Below are positions 1 through 5,817 of a DNA stretch of 6,141 bases, piece after piece. Origin of the DNA: Alphaproteobacteria bacterium UBA3439 (GTDB lineage Bacteria > Pseudomonadota > Alphaproteobacteria > Puniceispirillales > Puniceispirillaceae). Location: assembly GCA_002378605.1 (NCBI GenBank), contig DFSK01000040.1, positions 1-6,141 of the forward strand, given 5' to 3'. The translations under genes and the position numbers were made by a program. Numbering within the stretch: position 1 is the stretch's first letter; the number at the start of each line of letters is the position of its first letter. A model generated the notes under the pieces. It was not told the origin of the DNA. It did not search any database and saw only the letters and a list, made by a program, of their open reading frames with translations.

Positions 1-527
1 TTTTGGGTCAGCATCGCGCCTTTTGACCGGCCGGTTGTCCCTGATGTATACAGAAAAGCCGCTAGATCATCGGCGCCGCGTGGCACGGTGGCAAATATGT
101 CGCTTGCGGTTGCAGCACGGTCGGCAAAACTGCCGCTGCCATCGGCGTTCAGCCGTTCAAGAACCGCGCCATGCTCTTTGGCCACTGCCGCAAGATCAAA
201 ATGCTGATCAGCAACGACAAGCTTGGCACCTGAGTCACCAACAAAATAGGAAACCTCGGCTGACGTATAGGCCGTATTCAATGGCAGGAAAATCACCCCT
301 GATTGAACACAAGCGGCATATAGTGCCAGCGCTTCGGCAGATTTCTCAACCTGCGCCGCCAGCCGGTCACCAACATCAAGCCCGATTGACCGGATGACAT
401 TTGCAAATCGCGCCGTTTGCCGCAAAAAACTGTCATAGGATTGCTGCGACCCATCGGCAAAGATCAAAAACGGCTTTTGTTCACCCTGATGGCATCCAAA
501 CAAGCGGTCATACAGTAAATTCGACAT
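1..527 (-). CDS. matB: Malonyl-CoA synthetase (MatB-type acyl-CoA ligase), N-terminal part, cut by the left edge
   Basis: This is the start of an ATP-dependent, AMP-forming acyl-CoA synthetase. 175 codons are visible, then the frame runs off the window. The protein begins MSNLLYDRLF. Residues 159-174 hold the family's phosphate-binding A3 motif, LYTSGTTGRSKGAMLT. Upstream lies the usual N-terminal pattern: a 'G...GDRLAAQVEKSAE' stretch near residues 50-64 and 'GVIFLPLNTAYTSAEVSYF' near 77-95. The LNTAYT form and the position directly after malonyl-CoA decarboxylase favour malonyl-CoA synthetase, which joins malonate to CoA in the cytoplasm. The specificity residues lie beyond the window, so another short-chain acyl-CoA ligase is not excluded. 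The ATG is preceded by TAGGA with a 7-nt spacer, a good ribosome binding site. Only 37 nt separate it from the decarboxylase stop, so the two are probably co-transcribed. Confidence 0.85.
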   Translation of the reverse strand, partial: MSNLLYDRLFGCHQGEQKPFLIFADGSQQSYDSFLRQTARFANVIRSIGLDVGDRLAAQVEKSAEALALYAACVQSGVIFLPLNTAYTSAEVSYFVGDSGAKLVVADQHFDLAAVAKEHGAVLERLNADGSGSFADRAATASDIFATVPRGADDLAAFLYTSGTTGRSKGAMLTQ

Positions 528-564
528 AGAAATTTCCTACAATAATAATATCAACATCAGGCCG

Positions 565-1827
565 CTAAATAGCGCGGTCATTTATCTCAATTTCGGCAGC
601 CAAATTTTTTACCGATTTTTCAGCAATCACGGTTTGTTGATTGGCAAAAGCTTCATGATTTTCACTGATCCGGGACAGATCATAGCGATAGTTTACCATG
701 ACACCACAAGATTGTGCCATGCCGTTTTTCGACTTATCAGCATTGGCATGAACCGCCCCAACAAGCGCCCCATTATTCAGATGGAACCGCGCCACCGGAT
801 CACGCGGCTGGCCATTATGATGCTTGGCGTTCAGCAGATAATGCGCGGCCAATTGCATATGGGTTTCAGCCGTGGCATCCGCATCAAAATTGTCGCTTTC
901 ACGAAGCCATTTTACCAGCCCGGGAATTGGCGACAAGGTGACGAAATTTCGGATTTGGGGCAATTCGCGCAGCAAATGCTGAACCACGGTTTTGATCAAT
1001 GAATTGCCAAAGGAAATGCCCGCAAGACCCGCCTGACAATTCGAGATTGAATAAAAGGCGGCCGTGTCAGCCTTTTCAGCCGCCATCGCATCACGATTTT
1101 CAAGAAGAACATTTTGAATCGAATTTGGTGTTCCTTTGGTCAGCGCCACCTCGACAAAGATCAAAGGTTCATCAGGCATTGCCGGATGGAAAAACGCAAA
1201 ACAGCGGCGATCTTCAGGCTGTAACCGGCGACGCAAATCATCCCAATTTTCAATTTCATGAACCGATTCATAGGTGATGATTTTTTCCAGAATATGCGCC
1301 GGACTTGACCAATTGATCGGTCGCAAAACTAGGAATCCTCGGTTAAACCATGATGCAAACAGATGTTTGAAATCGACATTCAATTTGCCGAGATTGGGGT
1401 GTTCGGGAAGAAACCGGATCAAATCTTCGCGCATTGCCACCAATTTAGCTGTGGCGTCATGCGTCTGGTTCAACCGACGGATCAGTTGTAATCGGGCAGG
1501 CTCAACCGCAGCGGTCATGGCTTCATAGCTTTTGGCAGATGGTGCATCCTGATAGGTCTTGATTGCCGCAATTGCAGCCTCGGCAGGAACATCCATGTCA
1601 TTTGCCAAAAGCGAAAACCAAGCCAGCTTGCCGTCATCATCAAGATCGGCATAGCGGTCAAGAATCAATTGCGCAAGTGACATACCCGACACATCGCCGC
1701 GGCTTGATAACAATGCCTGACATAAACCGTCAATCGGCTTGTTATCATCCTCAACGCGGTTGACAAGCCCAAGCTTGCGTTCAAACAAACTGGACAGGAT
1801 ATCAGCAAAAAAACTCACCAGATTCAT
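565..1827 (-). CDS. Malonyl-CoA decarboxylase
   Basis: This enzyme of 420 residues converts malonyl-CoA to acetyl-CoA and CO2. The N-terminal half (about 1-170) is the helical domain of the family. The catalytic half (about 170-405) carries the family blocks FYSISNCQAGLAGISFGN (258-275), FVTLSPIPGLVKWL (295-308), ARFHLNNGA (346-354) and QSCGVMVNYRYD (372-383). By alignment with human MLYCD, Ser299 and His349 match the catalytic Ser329 and His423. The Ser-His spacing is 50 residues here and 94 in the human enzyme, so this is the compact bacterial form. With matB 37 nt downstream it would let the cell turn malonate into acetyl-CoA. In rhizobia the equivalent gene is called matA. A sigma70-like promoter lies about 90 nt upstream. 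GAAGG directly touches the ATG, which is too close to act as its ribosome binding site. The GTG at 1818 has GAAGGA at an 8-nt spacer and could be the true start, giving 417 residues. Confidence 0.95.
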   Translation of the reverse strand: MNLVSFFADILSSLFERKLGLVNRVEDDNKPIDGLCQALLSSRGDVSGMSLAQLILDRYADLDDDGKLAWFSLLANDMDVPAEAAIAAIKTYQDAPSAKSYEAMTAAVEPARLQLIRRLNQTHDATAKLVAMREDLIRFLPEHPNLGKLNVDFKHLFASWFNRGFLVLRPINWSSPAHILEKIITYESVHEIENWDDLRRRLQPEDRRCFAFFHPAMPDEPLIFVEVALTKGTPNSIQNVLLENRDAMAAEKADTAAFYSISNCQAGLAGISFGNSLIKTVVQHLLRELPQIRNFVTLSPIPGLVKWLRESDNFDADATAETHMQLAAHYLLNAKHHNGQPRDPVARFHLNNGALVGAVHANADKSKNGMAQSCGVMVNYRYDLSRISENHEAFANQQTVIAEKSVKNLAAEIEINDRAI

Positions 1828-1915
1828 CCTTCAATTTTTAGTGGCAAAAAGGCCGGTTCAGCGATGACGAAAGGTCAAGCCTTGGCTAATTAAACCATAA
1901 TGCCCCTTCAGTTAT

Positions 1916-1944
1916 AATATAAGCCGCCATCGTCACCATCACAA
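1916..1944 (-). promoter_or_regulatory. Probable sigma70-type promoter for the malonyl-CoA decarboxylase-matB operon
   Basis: Read on the minus strand, TTGTGA (1939-1944, 4 of 6 consensus bases) is followed by a 17-nt spacer and TATATT (1916-1921, 5 of 6). This places a transcript start near 1909 and gives a leader of roughly 80 nt before the decarboxylase. It sits in the 167-nt gap after the lipoprotein gene, where a new transcription unit is expected. The call rests on consensus match only. I recognise no operator, although a short dyad AGCC-TT-GGCT lies in the leader at 1878-1887. Confidence 0.5.
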
Positions 1945-1990
1945 GGCAAAGGCAGCATTGTCATTTGGAGAAATACGCGAAGACGGGTAA

Positions 1991-2005
1991 CCGCTTAGAA
2001 AGCGG
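1991..2005 (-). terminator. Short hairpin over the lipoprotein stop codon, possible weak terminator
   Basis: CCGCTT and AAGCGG form a perfect 6-bp stem around a 3-nt loop, and the structure contains the TAA stop at 1995-1997. On the minus strand it is followed only by TTACCCG, with no run of T, so it is not a standard intrinsic terminator. It might stabilise the 3' end of the message or help end transcription before the decarboxylase promoter. It could also be chance. Confidence 0.25.
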
Positions 2006-2291
2006 CGCCGCGACAACTAAAGACAGCAGTCGCCTGATCATGTTCAAATGAAATCGACGTCATAAAGGCACGCTCAAATTCACGCTGGATACAGGCAGCA
2101 TGTGCTTTTTGCTGGATCTCAACTGGCGGAGTCAGCACCCCTGCATAATCAGTTTTCCAGCTATAGGATAATGCTGCCAAGGCAGGTGCCGCATTTCCTG
2201 ATATAGCGGGTCTCGGGCCGGTCGGCGCACAAGCCCCTATCAGACCAAAAACAGCGAAGCTGACGGCAATATAGGCTTTGCGATTTTGCAT
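1995..2291 (-). CDS. Small predicted lipoprotein of unknown function
   Basis: I do not recognise a family for this 98-residue protein. It begins MQNRKAYIAV, with a short positive N-terminus, then a hydrophobic stretch (about 6-20) ending in the lipobox-like IGAC with Cys21. That is a signal peptidase II site. Residue +2 of the mature protein is Ala, so the inner-membrane retention signal Asp is absent and outer-membrane sorting is expected. The mature part of about 78 residues starts Pro/Ala-rich. It has two further cysteines, Cys67 (HAACIQREF) and Cys93 (VFSCRGAAF), near either end of its C-terminal region, which could form a disulfide in the periplasm. The frame stays open upstream to 2450, inside the end of metZ. 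I chose the ATG at 2291 because it gives a proper lipoprotein signal. AAGGGG lies upstream at a rather long spacing of 12 nt. It is separated from metZ by 121 nt and from the decarboxylase gene by 167 nt, so it may be transcribed alone. Confidence 0.7.
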   Translation of the reverse strand: MQNRKAYIAVSFAVFGLIGACAPTGPRPAISGNAAPALAALSYSWKTDYAGVLTPPVEIQQKAHAACIQREFERAFMTSISFEHDQATAVFSCRGAAF

Positions 2292-2324
2292 ATGAAAGAT
2301 CGTCCCCTTGCACCAGAAGGCTAA

Positions 2325-2353
2325 AAGGTACCGACCATAGTAAATGGCGTCAA
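2325..2353 (-). promoter_or_regulatory. Possible weak promoter for the lipoprotein gene
   Basis: On the minus strand TTGACG (2348-2353, 5 of 6 consensus bases) is spaced 17 nt from TACCTT (2325-2330, 3 of 6). It lies in the 121-nt gap between metZ and the lipoprotein start, which would give a leader of about 25-30 nt. The -35 element is good and the -10 is poor, so read-through from metZ is an alternative. Confidence 0.25.
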
Positions 2354-2380
2354 TTTCAAAATAAATTGGGCCAAGATCTG

Positions 2381-2404
2381 ATGGCAAGGTGACGCCGTTG
2401 CCAT
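2381..2404 (-). terminator. Stem-loop just after metZ, possible 3' end structure
   Basis: ATGGCAA and TTGCCAT form a perfect 7-bp stem closing a 10-nt loop, beginning 8 nt after the metZ stop codon. Two more GG/CC pairs can form inside the loop. Its position is right for a transcript end, but no T tract follows on the minus strand. It would therefore be either a Rho-assisted or processed 3' end, or an mRNA-stabilising hairpin. Confidence 0.35.
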
Positions 2405-2412
2405 GATGCGCT

Positions 2413-3597
2413 TTAGCCGATCGCCGCCAATGCCGAACCAAGATCGGCAATCAAATCGATTTGATCCTCTAAACCAACCGATAGCCGGATATGCGATGGC
2501 GTGATGTTCAGGCTAGCCCTGTCGGAATCGCTTAGGTTGGCGTGCGTTGTCGTAAAAGGATGACAGGCAAGTGATTTTGAATCGCCAAGATTATTCGAGA
2601 TATCAATCAGCGTAAGCGCATTCAAAAAGCGAAAGGTCGCTGCCTGATCCCCATCAATTTCAAATGCAAGCATATTGCCAAAACCACTCATTTGCCGTTT
2701 CGCAAGATCATGTTGCGGGTGGCTTTCATGACCTGGGTAGCTGATTGATTTCACTTTTGGATGATCATGCAGAAACGCCGCCACATGTCCTGCATTTTCG
2801 GTTTGCGCAGCAACCCGAAGCGGCAATGTTTCAAGTGATTTCAGCATCACCCAAGCATTAAAGGCGCTGATGGTGGCGCCTGTTTGGCGGTAAAAAGGCA
2901 AAAACACATCTTCGATAAAGCTGGCTTTGCCAAGAACCGCACCGCCAAGCAACCGGCCCTGACCGTCAATATGTTTGGTGGTTGAATAAATAACAATATC
3001 AGCCCCCAACTCTAACGGCCTTTGATATAGCGGCGAGGCAAAAACATTATCGACCAGAACAAGCGCGCCAGCATCATGGGCAAGATCACAAACCGCCGCA
3101 ATATCGACAAGTTCAAGAACCGGATTTGACGGGCTTTCCAAAAATACCAGCTTGGCGGGCGTTTGCAATGCGGCTTTCCATGCGGCAAGATCAGTGCCGT
3201 CAATCAGCTCGGTTTTCACACCCCATTTTGGCAGGATCTTTGTCAAAATCGCATGACAAGCCCCAAAAAGCGCCCGGCTAGCCACAACGCGATCACCGCT
3301 TTCAAGCTGGCAGGCCAAGGCACCAAATACCGCCGCCATGCCGGTTCCAGTCGCGCGGCAAGCCTCGGCACCTTCAAGTAGCGCCAAACGCTGTTCAAAC
3401 ATTTTGACCGTTGGGTTGCCATAACGTGAATAGACAAATGTATCAATTTCATCACGAAAAGCCGCAGCAGCCTGTTCGGCCGAGTCATAGACAAAGCCCG
3501 AGGTCATATAAAGCGCTTCTGAAGTTTCCCGATTTTCAGAACGATGCTGGCCACCACGAACCAGTTTTGTGGCGATTTGATAATCTTTATCAGTCAC
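2413..3597 (-). CDS. metZ: O-succinylhomoserine sulfhydrylase (MetZ), PLP-dependent
   Basis: A full-length 394-residue cytoplasmic enzyme of the Cys/Met metabolism PLP family. It replaces the succinyl group of O-succinylhomoserine with sulfide to give homocysteine directly, bypassing cystathionine, in methionine synthesis. Visible family blocks are YSRYGNPT (56-63, Tyr and Arg contacting the cofactor phosphate), TGTGMAAV (83-90), LVDNVFASP (181-189, Asp183 to the pyridine nitrogen), YSTTKHIDGQGRLLGG (204-219, Lys208 as Schiff-base lysine), NNLGDSKSLACHP (335-347) and IRLSVGLED (370-378). KHIDGQGR is characteristic of MetZ within the family, though cystathionine gamma-synthase-like activity cannot be excluded by eye. 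The start is GTG at 3597, which overlaps the stop of the DUF1737 gene as GTGA. CAGGAT lies about 8 nt upstream inside that gene. Translational coupling with the small upstream gene is therefore likely. I see no SAM-II-like aptamer upstream. Confidence 0.95.
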   Translation of the reverse strand: MTDKDYQIATKLVRGGQHRSENRETSEALYMTSGFVYDSAEQAAAAFRDEIDTFVYSRYGNPTVKMFEQRLALLEGAEACRATGTGMAAVFGALACQLESGDRVVASRALFGACHAILTKILPKWGVKTELIDGTDLAAWKAALQTPAKLVFLESPSNPVLELVDIAAVCDLAHDAGALVLVDNVFASPLYQRPLELGADIVIYSTTKHIDGQGRLLGGAVLGKASFIEDVFLPFYRQTGATISAFNAWVMLKSLETLPLRVAAQTENAGHVAAFLHDHPKVKSISYPGHESHPQHDLAKRQMSGFGNMLAFEIDGDQAATFRFLNALTLIDISNNLGDSKSLACHPFTTTHANLSDSDRASLNITPSHIRLSVGLEDQIDLIADLGSALAAIG

Positions 3598-3797
3598 GAT
3601 GATTGATCCTGTTTCAAAGCGTGATGGTCTTGGGCCCTATCCGGCAGAATCACCGCCTGACCCACGATCCGGTTGCCATTATCCATGACCATGACCGGAT
3701 TGCCATATAAAATATAACCGTCGGCAAGAACGTCAGAAACACGCTGACAAAATGCGGCGTCATCGACACCGCTTAAAAAGCGATATGATTTTTTCAT
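3594..3797 (-). CDS. DUF1737 family small protein, translationally coupled to metZ
   Basis: A 67-residue acidic-to-neutral soluble protein with no signal or membrane segment. The core YRFLSGVDDAAFCQRVSDVL (5-24), GYILYGNPVMVMD (27-39) and VGQAVILP (45-52) matches my memory of the DUF1737 pattern: an aromatic 'YRFLTG' opening, a 'FC.RV' helix, 'G..L.G.P' and a closing 'GQAV'. No biochemical role is known to me. The ATG at 3797 is preceded by GAGGA with an 8-nt spacer. A second in-frame ATG at 3821 has no comparable site and would only add eight residues. The TGA stop shares four bases with the metZ GTG start, so the two proteins are probably made in a fixed ratio. The function may relate to sulfur or methionine metabolism, but that is inferred only from linkage. 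The residues after about 53 (RAQDHHALKQDQSS) look like a disordered tail. Confidence 0.75.
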   Translation of the reverse strand: MKKSYRFLSGVDDAAFCQRVSDVLADGYILYGNPVMVMDNGNRIVGQAVILPDRAQDHHALKQDQSS

Positions 3798-3883
3798 GTC
3801 GAAAATCCTCAAAACCGTCATTTATGACCCAATCACTGCCAAAGGCCACAATTGCGAGGGTTTAATCTGCTAGGCCAAAAAGG

Positions 3884-4420
3884 TCAATCGCGCGGGGCGT
3901 GCTTGCTCAAAATACGTTGCAGCGTGCGGCGGTGCATTCTTAACCGGCGCGCCGTTTCCGATACATTGCGCCCGCATTGTTCATAAACGCGCTGAATATG
4001 TTCCCAGCGAACCCGATCAGCGCTCATTGGATCTTGCGGTGGTGGTGGCATTTCATCACCTGATTGTGTCAGTGCGGCGGTGATCTGGTCCGGGTCAGCC
4101 GGTTTTGGCAGATAATCAAGCGCCCCAGCTTTGACCGCCGCCACCGCCGTAGCGATATTGCCAAAGCCCGTTAACATCACGATTCGGCAATCGGCGCGTT
4201 TTTTACGCAATTCTTGAACCAGTGTCAGGCCGGTACCATCTTCAAGCTTCATATCAAGAATGGCATAGGCAGGCGGGGTTTTACGCACCATCTCGACACC
4301 GTCTTGAACGGTGCCAGCATCCATGACGTCAAATCCGCGCACTTCCATTGCGCGGCGCAACCGGCCACGAAGCGGCGCATCATCGTCAAGAATCAGTAAT
4401 GTTTTATCTGTCACAGCCAT
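3884..4420 (-). CDS. regA: RegA/PrrA/ActR-family redox response regulator
   Basis: A 178-residue DNA-binding regulator, the cytoplasmic partner of the adjacent RegB kinase. The receiver domain covers about 6-118: LILDDDAP with acidic pocket Asp12-14, phospho-acceptor Asp56 in AILDMKLEDGTGL, Thr84 in MLTGFGNIATAV, and Lys106 in YLPKPAD. A proline-rich linker follows (MPPPPQDPMSADRVRWEHIQ, 124-143), then a Fis-type helix-turn-helix NVSETARRLRMHRRTLQRIL (152-171). This linker and helix pattern is the hallmark of RegA, and length fits the family. Known members control photosynthesis, CO2 and N2 fixation, and respiratory oxidases according to redox state. The start is uncertain: an in-frame GTG lies at 4426, ATG at 4420 and another GTG at 4414. 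AGGTGG is only 2 nt from the ATG but 8 nt from the GTG at 4414. It lies 84 nt after regB on the same strand, so the pair is probably one operon. Confidence 0.95.
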   Translation of the reverse strand: MAVTDKTLLILDDDAPLRGRLRRAMEVRGFDVMDAGTVQDGVEMVRKTPPAYAILDMKLEDGTGLTLVQELRKKRADCRIVMLTGFGNIATAVAAVKAGALDYLPKPADPDQITAALTQSGDEMPPPPQDPMSADRVRWEHIQRVYEQCGRNVSETARRLRMHRRTLQRILSKHAPRD

Positions 4421-4422
4421 GC

Positions 4423-4428
4423 CCACCT
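4423..4428 (-). promoter_or_regulatory. Ribosome binding site ahead of regA that questions its start
   Basis: AGGTGG on the minus strand is the only Shine-Dalgarno-like stretch before regA. It is 2 nt from the ATG at 4420, too tight for normal initiation, and 8 nt from the in-frame GTG at 4414. The shorter 176-residue product starting MTDKTLLILDDD would keep the whole receiver domain. Confidence 0.45.
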
Positions 4429-4495
4429 AACCAATATACGTCAATCTAACAGCCGAATCATTGTCGATCCAGCCCCCTTACCAATCAGCCAAATG

Positions 4496-4515
4496 CGGCA
4501 TTCATTACAATGCCG
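4496..4515 (-). other. Hairpin spanning the regB stop codon
   Basis: CGGCATT and AATGCCG form a perfect 7-bp stem with a 6-nt loop, and the TAA stop of regB falls at its centre (4505-4507). No T run follows on the minus strand, so it is unlikely to be a strong terminator. It could partly limit read-through into regA or protect the regB message end. It could also be chance. Confidence 0.3.
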
Positions 4516-5782
4516 AACGCGGCACTTTCAATTCAACCAGCCCGCCGCCGCCAGCCGCGTTGCCAAACTGCACCGAGCCACCTATCGATTCAAGCAGGCT
4601 TCGCGCAATAAACAGACCAAGACCACGATGGCCACCTATACCGCTGCGGCTACTATTCCAGGGCTGACCCGCCTGCGCCAGAATTGAAGCCGAAAATCCC
4701 GGGCCATCATCCCGAATTTCAATGCGGATATCATCGCTTACCCAATCTATATGGATATTGACCTCACGAACTGCAAATTGTTTGGCATTTTGTAATAGAT
4801 TTTCCAGCGCATGAAGCCATTCAGGGCGGTGTGTGACCATCGGCATATCAAGATCATTTGTGCCGCCATTTGTGACAACAAAATTGATCGCGTCACTGCC
4901 AAGCCGCTGATAAATCACCTCATCGACAAGAACCGTTACCGGCACTGGCGGTTCTTCGGCAATAGCACGGCGGCCCTGAACCACATCAAGCTCACTTAGA
5001 ATCACACGGCAACGTTCGATTTCGGCACGAAGAAGCTGGATATCTTCATAAATCGGATCATCAGGTGAGATATCACGCGCAAGCTCATGGCCAATCACGG
5101 TAATGGTATTTAATGGTGATCCAAGCTTATGCGCTGCTGCGGTTGCTAATGAGCCGAGTGCGCGCACTTGCTGTTCTTCGGCAATAGCCAATCTTGCTTC
5201 GGTCAATGCGGTCGATAACCGGCGCGCATTTGAAGCAACCCACCATGTATATCCCCCCAGAAAACAGCTTGATAAAATCAATGCCATCCAGACCCCAGCA
5301 AGATAATAGGGCGGAAATTGAACCGCCATTTGCCATTCAAGCGGATGATTGAAAAAAGCCAGAAAACTGACCGAAGCCGCAACTAAACCAATCAACATCA
5401 AGGTTGATTTGCGCCGCAATACGGCTGCCGACACCACCACCGGCGCCAGAATCATCACCGAAAACGGGTTTAACAAGCCGCCCGTCAGATAAAGAAGTGC
5501 CGCCAGCTGCACGACGTCGAATCCGAGCGCAAAGGAATTATGCCGATGGCGTTGACGGCTTTGCGGCGTTTGCATGATTTGCCAAAGATTCACCGCGACC
5601 GACAGGCTGATCACAAACAGCGCTGGCAATAATGGCAGATCAAGCTGCAAAAACAGATGGGTGAATAAAAGCGCCGCACCCTGGCCAATGATCGCCAGCC
5701 ACCGGATGGTCAAAATCACCCCAACATCAATGGTGCTGTCAAAACCCGCATCGGCATCTTTGTAATATTGCCGAATTGTCAT
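4505..5782 (-). CDS. regB: RegB/PrrB/ActS-family membrane redox sensor histidine kinase
   Basis: A 425-residue inner-membrane kinase that in known systems senses quinone pool and redox state and phosphorylates RegA. Roughly six hydrophobic segments span about 20-185. The RegB quinone-site signature GGLLNPF is at 101-107. The dimerisation/phospho-acceptor box ALGSLATAAAHKLGSPLNTI (208-227) contains His218. The redox-active cysteine of RegB is kept as Cys258 in IERCRVIL. The ATPase domain shows an N box (ENLLQNAKQF, 327-336), DDGPGF (358-363) and RGLGLFIARSLLESIGGSV (386-404). An oddity is Lys219 where the acidic residue of 'HEL' is expected. I chose the ATG at 5782 because AAGGA lies 6 nt upstream. 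A longer in-frame ATG at 5818 overlaps the gyrB stop as TAATG but has no ribosome binding site. The senC gene often linked to this kinase is absent here. Confidence 0.95.
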   Translation of the reverse strand: MTIRQYYKDADAGFDSTIDVGVILTIRWLAIIGQGAALLFTHLFLQLDLPLLPALFVISLSVAVNLWQIMQTPQSRQRHRHNSFALGFDVVQLAALLYLTGGLLNPFSVMILAPVVVSAAVLRRKSTLMLIGLVAASVSFLAFFNHPLEWQMAVQFPPYYLAGVWMALILSSCFLGGYTWWVASNARRLSTALTEARLAIAEEQQVRALGSLATAAAHKLGSPLNTITVIGHELARDISPDDPIYEDIQLLRAEIERCRVILSELDVVQGRRAIAEEPPVPVTVLVDEVIYQRLGSDAINFVVTNGGTNDLDMPMVTHRPEWLHALENLLQNAKQFAVREVNIHIDWVSDDIRIEIRDDGPGFSASILAQAGQPWNSSRSGIGGHRGLGLFIARSLLESIGGSVQFGNAAGGGGLVELKVPRSAL

Positions 5783-5788
5783 GATATG

Positions 5789-5793
5789 TCCTT
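5789..5793 (-). promoter_or_regulatory. Ribosome binding site fixing the regB start
   Basis: AAGGA on the minus strand sits 6 nt before the ATG at 5782, within the 35-nt gap after the gyrB stop. The alternative ATG at 5818 is preceded by gyrB coding sequence without any purine-rich match, so this site favours the shorter RegB. Confidence 0.6.
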
Positions 5794-5817
5794 TATTTTT
5801 GCCGGTGCTACCCAGCA

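Noticed and set aside
23..397. Open frame of 124 codons on the plus strand
   Set aside because: It lies entirely over the matB coding sequence in another frame. Its Arg/Gln/His-rich composition is typical of an antisense shadow, and it matches no family.
634..1002. Plus-strand open frame of 122 codons inside the malonyl-CoA decarboxylase gene
   Set aside because: It is antisense to a well-supported gene and has no recognisable motif or ribosome binding site.
2292..2450. N-terminal extension of the lipoprotein frame into metZ
   Set aside because: The 53 extra residues would cover the end of metZ and bury the lipoprotein signal peptide in the middle of the protein.
3798..3883. SAM-II-like riboswitch ahead of the DUF1737-metZ unit
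   Set aside because: A GATTAAACC...CGCAA stretch superficially recalls the SAM-II loop, but the conserved GCTAAAAAGG-type 3' element and the needed pseudoknot pairing are missing. Only a 4-bp hairpin GTCA-TTTA-TGAC can form.
3798..3883. Promoter for the DUF1737-metZ operon
   Set aside because: TTGTGG with an 18-nt spacer to TCATAA is too weak a match to annotate; the expression source of this pair stays unresolved.
4421..4504. Separate regA promoter in the regB-regA gap
   Set aside because: A TATATT at about 4434-4439 resembles a -10 box, but no acceptable -35 sits 16-18 nt upstream and the leader would be only about 10 nt.
5127..5336. Second minus-strand open frame inside regB
   Set aside because: It is out of frame with the strongly supported kinase, shows no family motif, and is best explained as a shadow.
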